Shown piece after piece: positions 1 through 10,972 of a stretch of 64,000 nucleotides of DNA. The number at the start of each line of letters is the position of its first letter. Within the stretch, counting starts at the first letter, position 1. Origin of the DNA: Carbonactinospora thermoautotrophica (lineage in GTDB: Bacteria; Actinomycetota; Actinomycetes; Streptomycetales; Carbonactinosporaceae); contig NZ_JYIJ01000019.1 in NCBI RefSeq assembly GCF_001543895.1, positions 1,242,501-1,306,500 on the forward strand, read 5' to 3'. The translations under genes were made by a program, and so were the position numbers. The notes below the pieces were generated by a model. That model did not search any database. It was not told the DNA's origin and saw nothing but the letters and a program-made list of their open reading frames with translations.

Positions 1-288
<288 letters not shown>

Positions 289-651
289 CCACGCCAGCTC
301 GGGCGTCCACTGTGCAGTTGTGAGGCTGAGAGAGCGCGCGTCGGCTGTGACACCCGGCGCGGCGGCTGCGACGCTGGGCGGTATGGACCGATACCCGGCA
401 CCGCCGCTGCGCGCGTCGGACCGCCCGGTCGAGACCGGGGAGCCGAACGCGCGGATGCCCGCGTGCCCGGGGGTGATCCGGCACCTGGGCGGCGTGGTGC
501 GGTACGAGTGGATCCGGCTCGGCCGTCGCCCGGAGGAGCGGGCGAGCCGGCCGGCCGGCTGCCTGGGCCTACTTGAGCGGCGCCGAGGGGTATACGACCG
601 GCTGATCGCCGCGCCGCATGACCCCGGGCGACCGGGTAGGCCGGTGGAGCC
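289..651. other. Gap after 23S with no recognisable 5S rRNA
   Basis: This is where 5S rRNA would be expected. None of its landmarks is present: no 'cccattccgaac' loop and no 'ggtggt.atggcg' start. Open frames run through the segment, for example one from 383 that overlaps thpR out of frame, but they match no family I know and have no good ribosome binding site. A 'tatacg' -10-like hexamer lies at about 590, upstream of thpR. Confidence 0.6.
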
Positions 652-1230
652 ATGCGCCTGTTCGTCGCGCTGATCCCGCCCGGCGAGGTCGTCGACGACC
701 TGGAACGCGCCGTCGCGCCGCTGCGCGCCCAAGACCGTACCCTGCGTTGGACCCGGGCCGAGCACTGGCACCTGACCCTGGCGTTCCTCGGCGAGGTGGA
801 CGAGGAGAAGCTGCCCGACCTGACCACCCGCCTGGCCCGGGCGGCGAAGCGGCACCCCGCGCCGACGCTCGCCTTCACCGGCGGCGGGCGGTTCGGGCAC
901 CGGGTGCTGTGGACCGGCGTCACCGGTGACCGGGACCCGCTGCGCAGGCTGGTCGCTTCCGTGCAGGCCGCGGCCAGGCGCGCCGGCATCCCGGTCGAGG
1001 AGCGTGCCTGGCGGCCGCACCTGACCCTGGCCCGCGTGCCCGAGCGCGTCCAGGCGGACCTGCGCCCCCTCGTGGAACGCCTCCGCACATACGTCGGCGA
1101 CACCTGGACCGCCACCGAGCTGCACCTGGTGCGCAGCCGGCTGCAGAGCGAGCCGCGGTACGAGACGCTGCGGTCCTGGCCGCTCGGATCAGCGCCGCTT
1201 GAACCGATGCCGCCTGAACCCCCAAGGTGA
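652..1230 (+). CDS. thpR: RNA 2',3'-cyclic phosphodiesterase (LigT/2H family)
   Basis: The 192-residue protein belongs to the 2H phosphoesterase superfamily; ThpR/LigT opens 2',3'-cyclic phosphates on RNA ends. Both family HxT motifs are present: 'HWHLTLAFLG' around residue 44 and 'RPHLTLARV' around 123. The N-terminal 'MRLFVALIPP' is typical of the family. The ATG follows 'ggtggag' with only 2 bases of spacing, so the start could shift slightly. Its neighbour at 1242-1325 is convergent. The RNA-end function pairs conceptually with RtcB at 54228, but they are far apart. The family call is firm; the natural substrate is not known. Confidence 0.9.
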   Translation: MRLFVALIPPGEVVDDLERAVAPLRAQDRTLRWTRAEHWHLTLAFLGEVDEEKLPDLTTRLARAAKRHPAPTLAFTGGGRFGHRVLWTGVTGDRDPLRRLVASVQAAARRAGIPVEERAWRPHLTLARVPERVQADLRPLVERLRTYVGDTWTATELHLVRSRLQSEPRYETLRSWPLGSAPLEPMPPEPPR

Positions 1231-1241
1231 GCCGGGCCGGA

Positions 1242-1325
1242 TCAGAAGAACTTCCCGATCACGACGATCAGCACCAACAACAGCAGCACCGTCGGTACGA
1301 GCCATCGTCTGGTCCTGGGGTCCAC
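1242..1325 (-). CDS. 27-residue single-span membrane microprotein
   Basis: A short GTG-started frame encodes a basic head (VDPRTRRWLVP), about 14 strongly hydrophobic residues (TVLLLLVLIVVIG) and a KFF tail: a one-pass membrane peptide, likely N-in by the positive-inside rule. There is no Shine-Dalgarno. A 'tacgct' (TANNNT) box ends 6 bases before the GTG, which fits a leaderless transcript, common in actinobacteria. It is convergent with thpR and divergent from the membrane protein at 1468. I cannot name a family. Its compact, clean membrane design argues against chance, but expression is unproven. Confidence 0.6.
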   Translation of the reverse strand: MDPRTRRWLVPTVLLLLVLIVVIGKFF

Positions 1326-1467
1326 AGTCGCAGCGTAACGCTACGGCTACATCTCGGGATTCCAGGGGTGGACCGGTTTCGACGCCGAAGAGCGGATCAG
1401 TAGCCTGTCCCGGTACCTGTGTTCGAGCTGATTCCCGCTTCCGCGGGACACCGCGACAGGACGACAC

Positions 1468-2490
1468 ATGGGGGAAACGCCGAGGTACGCCTGGGGAGGG
1501 CCGCAGCAGGACGGTGCCGCGGCATCGCGACCGCAGCCGGACCCGTTCGCCCAGCCGGCGCGGCAGCCCGCGGAGTGGCCGGCTGCGCCCGCGCGACCGG
1601 CATGGCCGGGCGGGACAGAGCAGCCGAATCCCGCGTTCGCCGAGCAGACCACGACGGTGATGCCGAAGCAGCTGCCCGGCCAGGCGGGGCCGTACGCGTG
1701 GGGAGCCGGGTACCGCCGCCCCGAGCACCAGCCCGGGTACGAGCCGGAGGAGGACGTCTCAGCGGCCCACCCGCCGCGGCATCGCTCCCTGCTGGGCAAG
1801 CTGCTGCTGGTCATCGTCGGCGGCGCCGTGCTGATCACCACGGTGGCGGGCGGCGCGTTCCTGCTGACCCGGGACGAGCGGAGCGCGGGCCAGCAGGTCG
1901 CGGTCCAGACGCAGCACCCTGTCGCGCCGGCGGACCCACCGAACCCCTGGCACACCCCGGGGACGGGTGACGCCGCGGTCGAGGAGTCCAAGTCGCTGTT
2001 CAAGACCACCGACTTCTTCCGGAAGGGCGAGCGGGTCCGGGCCGGCGCGGTCACCTACCGGTGGATGGGCGCCGACACCGGGTACGTGTGCAGCGAGCGC
2101 GTCAAGGGCAAGGCCCTCGAGGCGCTTGTCAACCAGCGGAACTGCGCACAGGTCATGCGCTGGCTGTTCGTCGACCCCCGACACCGCAACCAGGTCACGG
2201 TCGGCCTGCTGCTGATGCAGGACTCCCGGCTCGCCGCGCGCGCCACGCGGATGCTGATGGGCAGGCAGGGCGCGGTCTTGCCGCTCGACCCGCCCGAGGC
2301 GTCGAAACTCAAGCCGTTGCCCGCCGACGCCAAGGTCGACGTCCGGGCGCTCACCGCCGACGACGTGGTGATCTTCTCCGTGGCGGCTTGGAGCGACGGG
2401 CGTGCGCCCGCGACCACCGAGCTGTCCGCCGCCGCGGCCCAGCTGCGCCGGCTGGTCCGGCAGCGCCTGTCCGAGGCGCGCGTCGCGTGA
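1468..2490 (+). CDS. Pro-rich single-pass membrane protein of unknown function
   Basis: The 340-residue protein has a disordered Pro/Ala/Gln-rich cytoplasmic head (about 1-105), one membrane span at about 109-133 and an outer domain with 'CSERVKG' and 'NQRNCAQ' cysteines that could form a disulfide. This layout is common among actinobacterial membrane-anchored proteins of unknown role. I do not recognise the outer domain. The ATG follows 'aggacgacac', an acceptable ribosome binding site. It stands alone between a divergent microprotein and a convergent reductase. Confidence 0.8.
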   Translation: MGETPRYAWGGPQQDGAAASRPQPDPFAQPARQPAEWPAAPARPAWPGGTEQPNPAFAEQTTTVMPKQLPGQAGPYAWGAGYRRPEHQPGYEPEEDVSAAHPPRHRSLLGKLLLVIVGGAVLITTVAGGAFLLTRDERSAGQQVAVQTQHPVAPADPPNPWHTPGTGDAAVEESKSLFKTTDFFRKGERVRAGAVTYRWMGADTGYVCSERVKGKALEALVNQRNCAQVMRWLFVDPRHRNQVTVGLLLMQDSRLAARATRMLMGRQGAVLPLDPPEASKLKPLPADAKVDVRALTADDVVIFSVAAWSDGRAPATTELSAAAAQLRRLVRQRLSEARVA

Positions 2491-2541
2491 CCGGCGCCCG
2501 CGCCCCGGGCCTGCGCCGAGTGTGCTCCGTGCGAAGCACAC

Positions 2542-3516
2542 TTACCAGGCGTACGCTTCCGGCGCCGGGCCGCCCGGGCCCGGGAAGATCTCGTCCAACC
2601 GGGCCAGCGCGTCCGCGTCCAGCGTCACGTCCAGCGCCCGCAGCGCCCCGTCCAACTGCTCGACCGTGCGCGGGCCGATGATGGGCGCGGTCACCGCGGG
2701 CTGGTGCAGCAGCCAGGCGAGCGCCACCGCCGCCGGTTCCGCACCCAGGTCGGCACAGAACGCCTCGTACGCCTCGATCCGTTCCCGGTGCCGGGCCAAC
2801 GCCTCCGCGCCCCGGCCCCCGCTGCTGCGCCGCCCGGCGTCCGCTCGCCGCACGATCCCCCCGAGCGCCCCGCCGTGCAGCGGCGACCAGGGCAGCACAC
2901 CAAGCCCGTACGCCTGGCAGGCGGGCAGCACCTCCAGCTCGGGCGTGCGTTCCAGCAGGTTGTACAGGTGCTGCTCGCTGGCCAGCCCGAGCACCCCCCG
3001 TCGGCGGGCCGCCTCCGAGGCCTGGGCGATGTGCCACCCGGCGTGGTTGGAGGTGCCCACGTAGATGATCTTGCCTTGCTGGCGCAGCAGCTCCATCGCC
3101 TCCCAGATCTCGTCCCACGGCGTGGCCCGGTCCACGTGGTGCAGCTGGTACAGGTCGATGTAGTCGGTGCGCAGCCGGCGCAGGGAAGCGTCGCAGGCGA
3201 GCCGGATGTGCCGGGCGGACAGGTGCGAGTCGTTGGGCCAGTCGCTCATCTTCCCGTACACCTTGGTGGCGAGCACGGTCTTCTCGCGCCGGCCCCCTCC
3301 TTTCGCGAACCAGCTGCCGATGATCTGCTCGGTGCGGCCCTTGTTCTCGCCCCAGCCGTACACGTCGGCGGTGTCGAAGAAGTTGATCCCCTGCTCCAGG
3401 GCCCGGTCCATGATCGTGTGCGACTCGGCCTCGCCGACCTCCGGCCCGAAGTTCATCGTGCCGAGGCACAGTCGGCTCACGAGCAGCCCGGACCGGCCCA
3501 GGTGGACGTACCGCAT
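2542..3516 (-). CDS. Aldo/keto reductase
   Basis: The 324-residue protein is an NADPH-dependent aldo/keto reductase of the large YajO/YghZ-like group. The catalytic tetrad is visible: Asp48 and Tyr53 ('FFDTADVYGWGENKG'), Lys85 ('LATKVYG') and His126 ('DLYQLHHVD'). The barrel end 'APIIGPRTVEQL' is also typical. The frame stays open for 42 codons upstream, but 'gaggggaag' sits just before the ATG at 3516, so that start is chosen. It is followed on the same strand, upstream, by a regulator gene whose stop lies about 90 bases before this start, so both may share a transcript. Substrate unknown. Confidence 0.9.
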   Translation of the reverse strand: MRYVHLGRSGLLVSRLCLGTMNFGPEVGEAESHTIMDRALEQGINFFDTADVYGWGENKGRTEQIIGSWFAKGGGRREKTVLATKVYGKMSDWPNDSHLSARHIRLACDASLRRLRTDYIDLYQLHHVDRATPWDEIWEAMELLRQQGKIIYVGTSNHAGWHIAQASEAARRRGVLGLASEQHLYNLLERTPELEVLPACQAYGLGVLPWSPLHGGALGGIVRRADAGRRSSGGRGAEALARHRERIEAYEAFCADLGAEPAAVALAWLLHQPAVTAPIIGPRTVEQLDGALRALDVTLDADALARLDEIFPGPGGPAPEAYAW

Positions 3517-3607
3517 GCGCGCTTCCCCTCGTGTCATGCCTGGTCCTCCGGCGGCCGGACCCGCAGGCCGATGGGTCGTGGTCGCGGCCGCGAGGTGGCG
3601 TAGGCGC

Positions 3608-4579
3608 TCATATCCAACCGTTCTCGGCGACTTTGTACCCAAGTTGGAAGCGGGTGTCGGTCCGGGTCAGGTCCATCAGGCGGCGCACCCGCCGCAGCAC
3701 GGTCCGCTTGCTCTGGCCGAGTTGCTTGGCGATCGCCTCGTCGGTGAGCCCGGCGCGCATCAGCGAGATCAGCCGCAGGTCCACGTCGGACAGCCGGGCG
3801 TCCCCCTCGGTCACCGTCGGCCCGTCGCAGAAGATCGGGGTGGCCAGCGACCACAGCACCTCGAACAGCGCGACCAGCGAGTCCAGCAGCCCAGACGGGT
3901 GGACGACGATCGCGCTCGGCTCCTGACGGTCGAGCTGCCGGTTCTGCAGCGGCAGCAGCGCCATGTGCCGGTCGGCGATGATCAGTTTGATCGGCACGCC
4001 GTCCATCACCCGGGCCTCCTCGCCCGCCTTGACGTACCGCTCGATCTCCCACAGGTCGCCCGGCTGCTCCAGCACGCTGCGGTCGTACAGGGCGCGGTAC
4101 CGCACGCCCTGGGCGAGCTGCCGCAGCTCGGTCTTGTTGACGTCGGTGACCACCACAGGCGGCTTGGCGAGCCCCAGGATCTCCTCCCGCGCGCTCTCCT
4201 GGAGCTGCTGGAGGCGGTGCTCGATCGCCTCCGCGCCGACCACCACGTCCACCAGCGGGGTGGCGCCGCGCAGGCCCTGCGCCGCCCGGTACTCCTCGGC
4301 GAGCCGGGCCACTCCGGCCCGCATGAGCTGGAGCTGGTGCTGGTGACGCAGGATGAGCGGCTCGATCGCCAGATCGGGCGGCGCCGGGACGAAGATCTCC
4401 TCCGGTCCGGGCGCGCGGCTGACCAGGCCCTTGCTCTCCAGCCGTCGCAGCGCCTCGCGCACCCGCTCGCTGGACAGCCTGACTCCCCGCGCGATCGTCT
4501 CCTCCGGCGCCGGCGGGTTCACGATCATGTACCGGTACACGCACTCCTCGTCGGCACTGATGCCGGCGGGCTCGAGCAT
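3608..4579 (-). CDS. TrmB/LuxR-type helix-turn-helix transcriptional regulator
   Basis: The protein has two DNA-binding elements: an N-terminal winged helix like TrmB ('ETIARGVRLSSERVREALRRLESKGLV', about 28-54) and a C-terminal LuxR-like helix-turn-helix ('LTDEAIAKQLGQSKRTVLRRVRRLMD', about 282-307). Between them is a PLD-like sensor-type middle. Such proteins are common in Streptomyces, where they regulate neighbouring pathways. A GTG lies two codons earlier, but 'ggggagg' is 5 bases from the ATG at 4579, which decides the start. It probably acts on the downstream aldo/keto reductase (inference). Confidence 0.8.
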   Translation of the reverse strand: MLEPAGISADEECVYRYMIVNPPAPEETIARGVRLSSERVREALRRLESKGLVSRAPGPEEIFVPAPPDLAIEPLILRHQHQLQLMRAGVARLAEEYRAAQGLRGATPLVDVVVGAEAIEHRLQQLQESAREEILGLAKPPVVVTDVNKTELRQLAQGVRYRALYDRSVLEQPGDLWEIERYVKAGEEARVMDGVPIKLIIADRHMALLPLQNRQLDRQEPSAIVVHPSGLLDSLVALFEVLWSLATPIFCDGPTVTEGDARLSDVDLRLISLMRAGLTDEAIAKQLGQSKRTVLRRVRRLMDLTRTDTRFQLGYKVAENGWI

Positions 4580-4717
4580 GCACACCTCCCCACGGGCCGT
4601 GCAGCTTGGGCAGCATTTCGCGCAACGCGTCCGGTGTCGAGTATCGGGGTTCCGCGGCCGGACGCCGTTCCCGGGTGGCGGCAGGGCTGCGGTTCGCGGA
4701 TGTGTAAGCCTTGTACC

Positions 4718-5917
4718 ATGCCAGAACCGCTAGCTCCCGCGCTCGCTCGGCTGCGACCGGCGCTGCTCGACCCGGACGGCCTGGTGCGCGCCGTCGCGTC
4801 CGGGCGGCGGCGCGGCTCGAGCGTGCCGTACCGCCGGGTGGAGCTGCGGCCCGTGGAGCTGAAGGCCGGCCGGCGACTCCAGGTCGTCGCGTACGACGAG
4901 CGTCAGGCCCACACGCGCAACGCCGCCTACGGCCCGGAGGCGGAGCGCGCCGTCGACGAGCTGCTCGCCACCCCGTTCGGCAACTGGCGCGTGGAGACCA
5001 CCCGCGGCACGGTGCAGCTGCGCGTCACCAAGAAGGGCGAGGCCCAGGTGCACCGGTCGGCGCGGGCCGCCGCCCAGCGGCTCGCCCACGACCGGGCCAA
5101 GCCGCGCCTGCTCGACCCGGAGGACGAGTTCTGGCGCGTGGTCGGCATCGCCACGCCCGACGGGCGGGTCAAGCCGTCTCGGCAGGACAAGTTCCGGCAG
5201 GTCGAGGAGTTCCTGCGGGCGCTGGAGCCGGTGCTGACCGCGGTGGCGGACCGGCTGGCGCGCCCGGTGCGCGTCGTCGACCTGGGCTGCGGCAACGCGT
5301 ACCTGACGTTCGCCGCGTACCGGTACCTCACCCGCTACCGCGACCTGCCGGTCGAGCTGGTCGGCGTGGACGTGAAGCGGCAGGCCCGGGAGCGCAACAC
5401 CAAGCTCGCCGCCGACCTGGGCTGGGCCGGGCACATGCGTTTCGTCGAGGGCACGATCCGCGATGCGCCGGTCGAGGGCGCCGACGTGGTGCTGGCGCTG
5501 CACGCCTGCGACACCGCCACCGACGAGGCGCTGGCCCGCGCGATCCGCTGGCGGGCGCAGGTCGTGCTGGCCGCGCCGTGCTGCCACCACGACGTGCAGC
5601 GTCAGCTCCGCGAGCGCGCCGCCCCCGGCCCGTACCAGCTGCTCACCCGGCACGGCATCCTGCGCGAGCGGTTCGCGGACGTGCTGACCGACGCGCTGCG
5701 GGCGGCGATCCTGCGGCTGTCCGGATACCGCGTCGAGGTCGTCGAGTTCGTGCCCAGCGAGCACACCCCACGCAACGTGCTGCTGCGCGCGGTCCGCACC
5801 GGGGCGCCGCCGACCGAGGAGCTGGTGGCCGAGTACGCGGAGCTGACCCGCGCCTGGGGCGTCCAGCCGCGGCTGGCCCGGCTGCTGGAGCTGACCCCGG
5901 AGTCGACACAGTGGTGA
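4718..5917 (+). CDS. SAM-dependent methyltransferase (Methyltransf_32-like, PCCH motif)
   Basis: The 399-residue protein has a Rossmann SAM-binding motif 'VVDLGCGNAYLTF' at about 186-198 and 'VELVGVDVK', plus the characteristic 'APCCHHDVQ' signature of GSTCD/METTL-like methyltransferases. The N-terminal 180 residues probably help bind RNA or another substrate (inference). Substrate unknown. The ATG has no Shine-Dalgarno; 'tgtgtaagcc' shortly upstream may be an extended -10 for a leaderless mRNA. The stop overlaps the next gene's GTG by four bases (GTGA), so they are translationally coupled. Confidence 0.85.
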   Translation: MPEPLAPALARLRPALLDPDGLVRAVASGRRRGSSVPYRRVELRPVELKAGRRLQVVAYDERQAHTRNAAYGPEAERAVDELLATPFGNWRVETTRGTVQLRVTKKGEAQVHRSARAAAQRLAHDRAKPRLLDPEDEFWRVVGIATPDGRVKPSRQDKFRQVEEFLRALEPVLTAVADRLARPVRVVDLGCGNAYLTFAAYRYLTRYRDLPVELVGVDVKRQARERNTKLAADLGWAGHMRFVEGTIRDAPVEGADVVLALHACDTATDEALARAIRWRAQVVLAAPCCHHDVQRQLRERAAPGPYQLLTRHGILRERFADVLTDALRAAILRLSGYRVEVVEFVPSEHTPRNVLLRAVRTGAPPTEELVAEYAELTRAWGVQPRLARLLELTPESTQW

Positions 5918-6927
5918 GGCGGGCGCTGGCCGTCCTGCTCGCCGGCGGGGTCCTGGTGGCGGGCGCGCCGGCCGCCGCCGTCGTGGACGCCCTGCCGGAG
6001 CTCGGCGAGCCCCAGGAGGCGTTCTCCTTCCAGGACCCCGACATCGCCGAGTCCAGCGGCCTCGCCGTGAGCCGCCGGCACCCGGGGGTGGTGTACACCT
6101 TCGACGACAGCGGGCACGGTAACCGGATCTACGCGGTCGGCCCGGACGGCCGGACCCGCGCGGTGCTGCGGATCGCCGGGGCGGTCAACCGCGACTGGGA
6201 GGCGATCGCGCCCGGACGCGACGAGCAGGGCCGGCCCGCGCTGTTCATCGGCGACATCGGCGACAACCTGGGCGGGGCCTGGCGGACGATCAGCGTGTAC
6301 CGGGTGACCGAGCCGGCCGAGCTGCGCAGCGGCACGCTGCGGGCCACGCGGTATCGGTTCCGGTACGCGGACGGCGCGCGCGACGCCGAGGCGCTGCTGG
6401 TCGAGCCGCGCACGAACCGGTTGTACGTGGTGAGCAAGGAGAAGGGGGGCGGCGGCGTGTACGCGGCGCCGTCGCGGCTGTCCACCGAGCGGGTCAACGT
6501 GCTGCGCCGGGTCGGGGACGCGCCGTCGCGGATCACCGACGGGGCGTTCGCGCCGGACGGCTCACGGTTCGTGGTGCGCGGGTACTTCGACGCGACCGAG
6601 TACGCGATGGAGGGGGAGCGGCCGGGCCGGCAGCTGCGGAACTTCGGGCTGCCGCTCCAACGGCAGGGCGAGGGCATCGCGTACACGCCGGACGGCCGGG
6701 CCCTGCTGCTGAGCAGCGAGGGCGTGCACAGCGCGGTGTGGCGGATCCCGCTCGTCGACCCCCGAACCGGGGACGAGCCGGCCGGCGACGTCGCGCAGCA
6801 GTGGGACGGCAGCGGCCTGCTGGCCGACCTGCTCGCGCTGGCCGGCGTGGCCGCGCTCGGCGCGCTGCTGTGGCGTGCCTTCCGGGGGCTGTTCCGGGCT
6901 TCGGAGCGAGATCGGGAACGGCGCTAG
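5914..6927 (+). CDS. Secreted, membrane-anchored beta-propeller-like protein
   Basis: The GTG at 5914 overlaps the previous stop (GTGA). The protein starts with a signal peptide (RRALAVLLAGGVLVAGAPAAA, cleavage near residue 25). Repeating 'SSGLAVSRRHPGVVYTFDDSG', 'EAIAPGRDEQGRPALFIGDIGDN' and 'GEGIAYTPDGRALLLSSEG' blades resemble the phytase/SdiA-regulated type of beta-propeller. It ends in one membrane span ('LLADLLALAGVAALGALLW') and a basic tail, so it is held outside the cell. A role in phosphate ester or signal hydrolysis is possible but unproven. Confidence 0.8.
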   Translation: MRRALAVLLAGGVLVAGAPAAAVVDALPELGEPQEAFSFQDPDIAESSGLAVSRRHPGVVYTFDDSGHGNRIYAVGPDGRTRAVLRIAGAVNRDWEAIAPGRDEQGRPALFIGDIGDNLGGAWRTISVYRVTEPAELRSGTLRATRYRFRYADGARDAEALLVEPRTNRLYVVSKEKGGGGVYAAPSRLSTERVNVLRRVGDAPSRITDGAFAPDGSRFVVRGYFDATEYAMEGERPGRQLRNFGLPLQRQGEGIAYTPDGRALLLSSEGVHSAVWRIPLVDPRTGDEPAGDVAQQWDGSGLLADLLALAGVAALGALLWRAFRGLFRASERDRERR

Positions 6928-7047
6928 GCACTTTCGAGCCGGGCAGGACGATCCGGCCGTTCCGGTGCCGGCGTCCGTTCGGCGAGCCGGTGCCGGCCGA
7001 GAAGATCAACGAAGATCAACAGGGTTGCGCGGGGCGTGCGCCGGACC

Positions 7048-7078
7048 CCGTCCCGCGGGGGACACCCCCGCGGGACGG
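7048..7078. terminator. Bidirectional hairpin between convergent genes
   Basis: A perfect 14-bp stem (left arm 7048-7061, right arm 7065-7078) with a 3-base loop lies between the propeller gene and serC, which converge. There is no T-tract, as is usual for GC-rich actinobacterial terminators. Confidence 0.8.
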
Positions 7079-7095
7079 TCATCGCCGGCCAGTCC

Positions 7096-8740
<1,645 letters not shown>

Positions 8741-8977
8741 CGGGTCACCTTTCTACGACGGTGATGAACAGCTTCTAGGCGCACTATGACCTTCCGGGCG
8801 GCATTTACTACCTCATCATCGAAAGAGCTAATTTTCGGATAAGAGGAAAAACAAGAAGAATTTTGGAAAACGTGGCACTTTCCCGCAAGAACGCTAGAAA
8901 ACAGGCCCGAGTCCGCTGGCGTCTTTCCGTTTCCGTCGCCTGGCGGTCCCGGGCCGGTGATACGTATGAACGAGCGA
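8741..8977 (-). promoter_or_regulatory. AT-rich region upstream of the secreted peptide gene
   Basis: Bases about 8800-8900 are far richer in A/T than the rest of the window ('gagctaattttcggataag', 'aaaacaagaagaattttgg'). No gene is seen. It probably holds the promoter of the peptide gene; no -35/-10 pair is clear enough to mark. Confidence 0.45.
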
Positions 8978-10084
8978 TCAGCCGATGCGGATGGCCTTCT
9001 CGTAGCCCTCGACATCCTCCGGCCTGCGCGTTCCCGGACCGACGTACCGGGCCGAGGGGCGCACCAGCCGGCCGGTGCGCTTCTGCTCCAGGATGTGGGC
9101 GCTCCACCCGGCCGTACGCGCACAGGTGAACATCGAGGTGAACAGGTGCGGGGGCACCTCGGCGAAGTCGAGGACGATCGCCGCCCAGAACTCGACGTTG
9201 GTCTGCAGCACGCGGTCCGGCTTGCGGGCCCGCAGTTCCTCCAGGGCGGCCTTCTCCAGTGCGGACGCCACCTCGTACCGCGGCGCGCCCAGCTCCTTGG
9301 CGGTGCGGCGCAGCACCCGCGCCCGCGGGTCCTCGGCCCGGTACACGCGGTGACCGAAGCCCATCAGCCGCTCGCCGCGGTCGAGCAGGCTCTTGACGTA
9401 CTTTTCGGCGTCACCGGTGCGCTCCACCTCCTCGATCATGTGGAGCACCCGGGACGGGGCGCCGCCGTGCAGCGGGCCGGACATGGCGCCGACCGCGCCG
9501 GACAGGCAGGCGGCCACGTCCGCGCCGGTGGAGGCGATGACCCGGGCGGTGAAGGTGGAGGCGTTCATGCCGTGCTCGGCGGCCGAGGTCCAGTACGCGT
9601 CGATCGCCTTGACGTGTTTGGGGTCGACCTCGCCGCGCCAACGGATCATGAACCGCTCGACGATGGTCTCCGCCTTGTCGATCTCCTTCTGCGGCACCAT
9701 CGGCTTGTCGAGGCCGCGGGCGGCCTGGGCCACGAACGACAGCGCCATCACGGCGGCCCGGGCCAGGTCCTCACGCGCCTGCGCTTCGTCGATGTCGTAC
9801 AGGGGTTTGAGACCCCAGACAGGGGCGAGCATCGCGAGCGCGCTCTGTACGTCGACCCGTACGTCGCCGGAATGGATCGGGATCGGGAACGGCTCCGCCG
9901 GCGGTAGGCCGGGGTTGAACTTGCCGTCGACGAGCAGCCCCCACACGTTGCCGAAGGTGACGCGTCCGACCAGGTCCTCGATGTCGACCCCGCGGTACCG
10001 AAGCGCGCCCCCTTCTCTGTCCGGCTCTGCGATCTCGGTCTCGAATGCAACTACTCCTTCGAGACCGGGTACGAAGTCGGACAT
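8978..10084 (-). CDS. Citrate synthase (type 2/methylcitrate-type)
   Basis: The 368-residue enzyme condenses acetyl-CoA with oxaloacetate, or propionyl-CoA in the methylcitrate subtype. The active-site set is present: His in 'GPLHGGAPSRVL', His in 'MGFGHRVYR' and Asp in 'FWAAIVLDFAEV'. Length and the 'PGLEGVVAFETEIAEPD' start match the shorter citrate synthase next to pdxH in Streptomyces. 'aaggag' lies 7 bases before the ATG at 10084; the longer open frame to 10231 has no such site. It diverges from pdxH. Confidence 0.94.
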   Translation of the reverse strand: MSDFVPGLEGVVAFETEIAEPDREGGALRYRGVDIEDLVGRVTFGNVWGLLVDGKFNPGLPPAEPFPIPIHSGDVRVDVQSALAMLAPVWGLKPLYDIDEAQAREDLARAAVMALSFVAQAARGLDKPMVPQKEIDKAETIVERFMIRWRGEVDPKHVKAIDAYWTSAAEHGMNASTFTARVIASTGADVAACLSGAVGAMSGPLHGGAPSRVLHMIEEVERTGDAEKYVKSLLDRGERLMGFGHRVYRAEDPRARVLRRTAKELGAPRYEVASALEKAALEELRARKPDRVLQTNVEFWAAIVLDFAEVPPHLFTSMFTCARTAGWSAHILEQKRTGRLVRPSARYVGPGTRRPEDVEGYEKAIRIG

Positions 10085-10315
10085 ACAGCGGCTCCTTACG
10101 TGTTCAGACCGGAGGATGTTTCGCTGGACGACTCTCGTGAAGTCGTGCTGGCGGCTCATTGTTACTCGCGCGTCGCTTGTTGTCTCCCCTTGAGCGCATC
10201 GCTGGTCGCCTCCCCTTGGGTGAAATGGCACACACCTCGGTGATCTGTTCGGCCGAGCGGGCCGTTCGCGCGCCCGGCCCTTCGCCGGCGCGGCACTCCC
10301 GGAGGCGTGTTAGAA

Positions 10316-10972
10316 GTGGAAGCCATGGACATGGCCCAGCTGGCCGCGATGCGCCGCGCCTACCGCACCGCCGGGATCGACGTCGGAGACCTCGACCCCA
10401 ACCCCTACATCCAGCTCGAGCGCTGGCTCAAGGACGCCATCCACGCCGAGCTGCCCGAGCCGAACGCGATGGTGCTGGCGACCGCCTCCGCCGACGGCTG
10501 GCCCAGCGCCCGCACCGTGCTGCTCAAGGCGTACGACGAGAACGGCCTGGTCTTCTACACCAACTACGGCTCCCGCAAGGGCCGGGAGCTGGCCGAGAAC
10601 CCGCGGGCCTGCGTGGTCTTTCCCTGGCACGACCTCGATCGGCAGGTCATCGTCGCCGGGCGGGTCGAGAAGGTGAGCCGGGAGGAGACCGAGGCGTACT
10701 TCCGGACGCGGCCCCACGGCTCGCAGCTCGGCGCCTGGGCCAGCCGGCAGTCGGAGGTGATCCCCTCCCGTGACGTGATCGAACGCCGGTACGCGGAGCT
10801 GGCCCGCCGGTGGCCGGAGGGCACCCAGGTGCCGGTGCCGGACTTCTGGGGCGGGTACCGGTTGCGCGCCGAGCGGTTCGAGTTCTGGCAGGGCCGGGAC
10901 AACCGGCTGCATGACCGGCTGCGCTACCGGCTCGCCGACGGCTCCTGGCTGGTCGAGCGGCTCAGCCCCTGA
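10316..10972 (+). CDS. pdxH: Pyridoxamine 5'-phosphate oxidase
   Basis: PdxH oxidises pyridoxamine- or pyridoxine-5'-phosphate to PLP with FMN. Core motifs are 'RTVLLKAYDENGLVFYTNYGSRKGREL' (FMN and phosphate binding) and the C-terminal 'RFEFWQGRDNRLHDRLRY'. The start is uncertain. 'ggagg' at 10301-10305 is 10 bases from the GTG at 10316; an ATG at 10325 and a GTG at 10307 (too close) are alternatives. It is divergent from citrate synthase, and its product serves SerC and HemL. Confidence 0.93.
   Translation: MEAMDMAQLAAMRRAYRTAGIDVGDLDPNPYIQLERWLKDAIHAELPEPNAMVLATASADGWPSARTVLLKAYDENGLVFYTNYGSRKGRELAENPRACVVFPWHDLDRQVIVAGRVEKVSREETEAYFRTRPHGSQLGAWASRQSEVIPSRDVIERRYAELARRWPEGTQVPVPDFWGGYRLRAERFEFWQGRDNRLHDRLRYRLADGSWLVERLSP

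Noticed and set aside
383-673. Small plus-strand frame between 23S and thpR
   Set aside because: No ribosome site or family resemblance, and it overlaps thpR out of frame.
3167-5917. A 916-codon plus-strand frame
   Set aside because: It is an open frame running through the minus-strand reductase and regulator genes; only the last 399 codons are a real methyltransferase.
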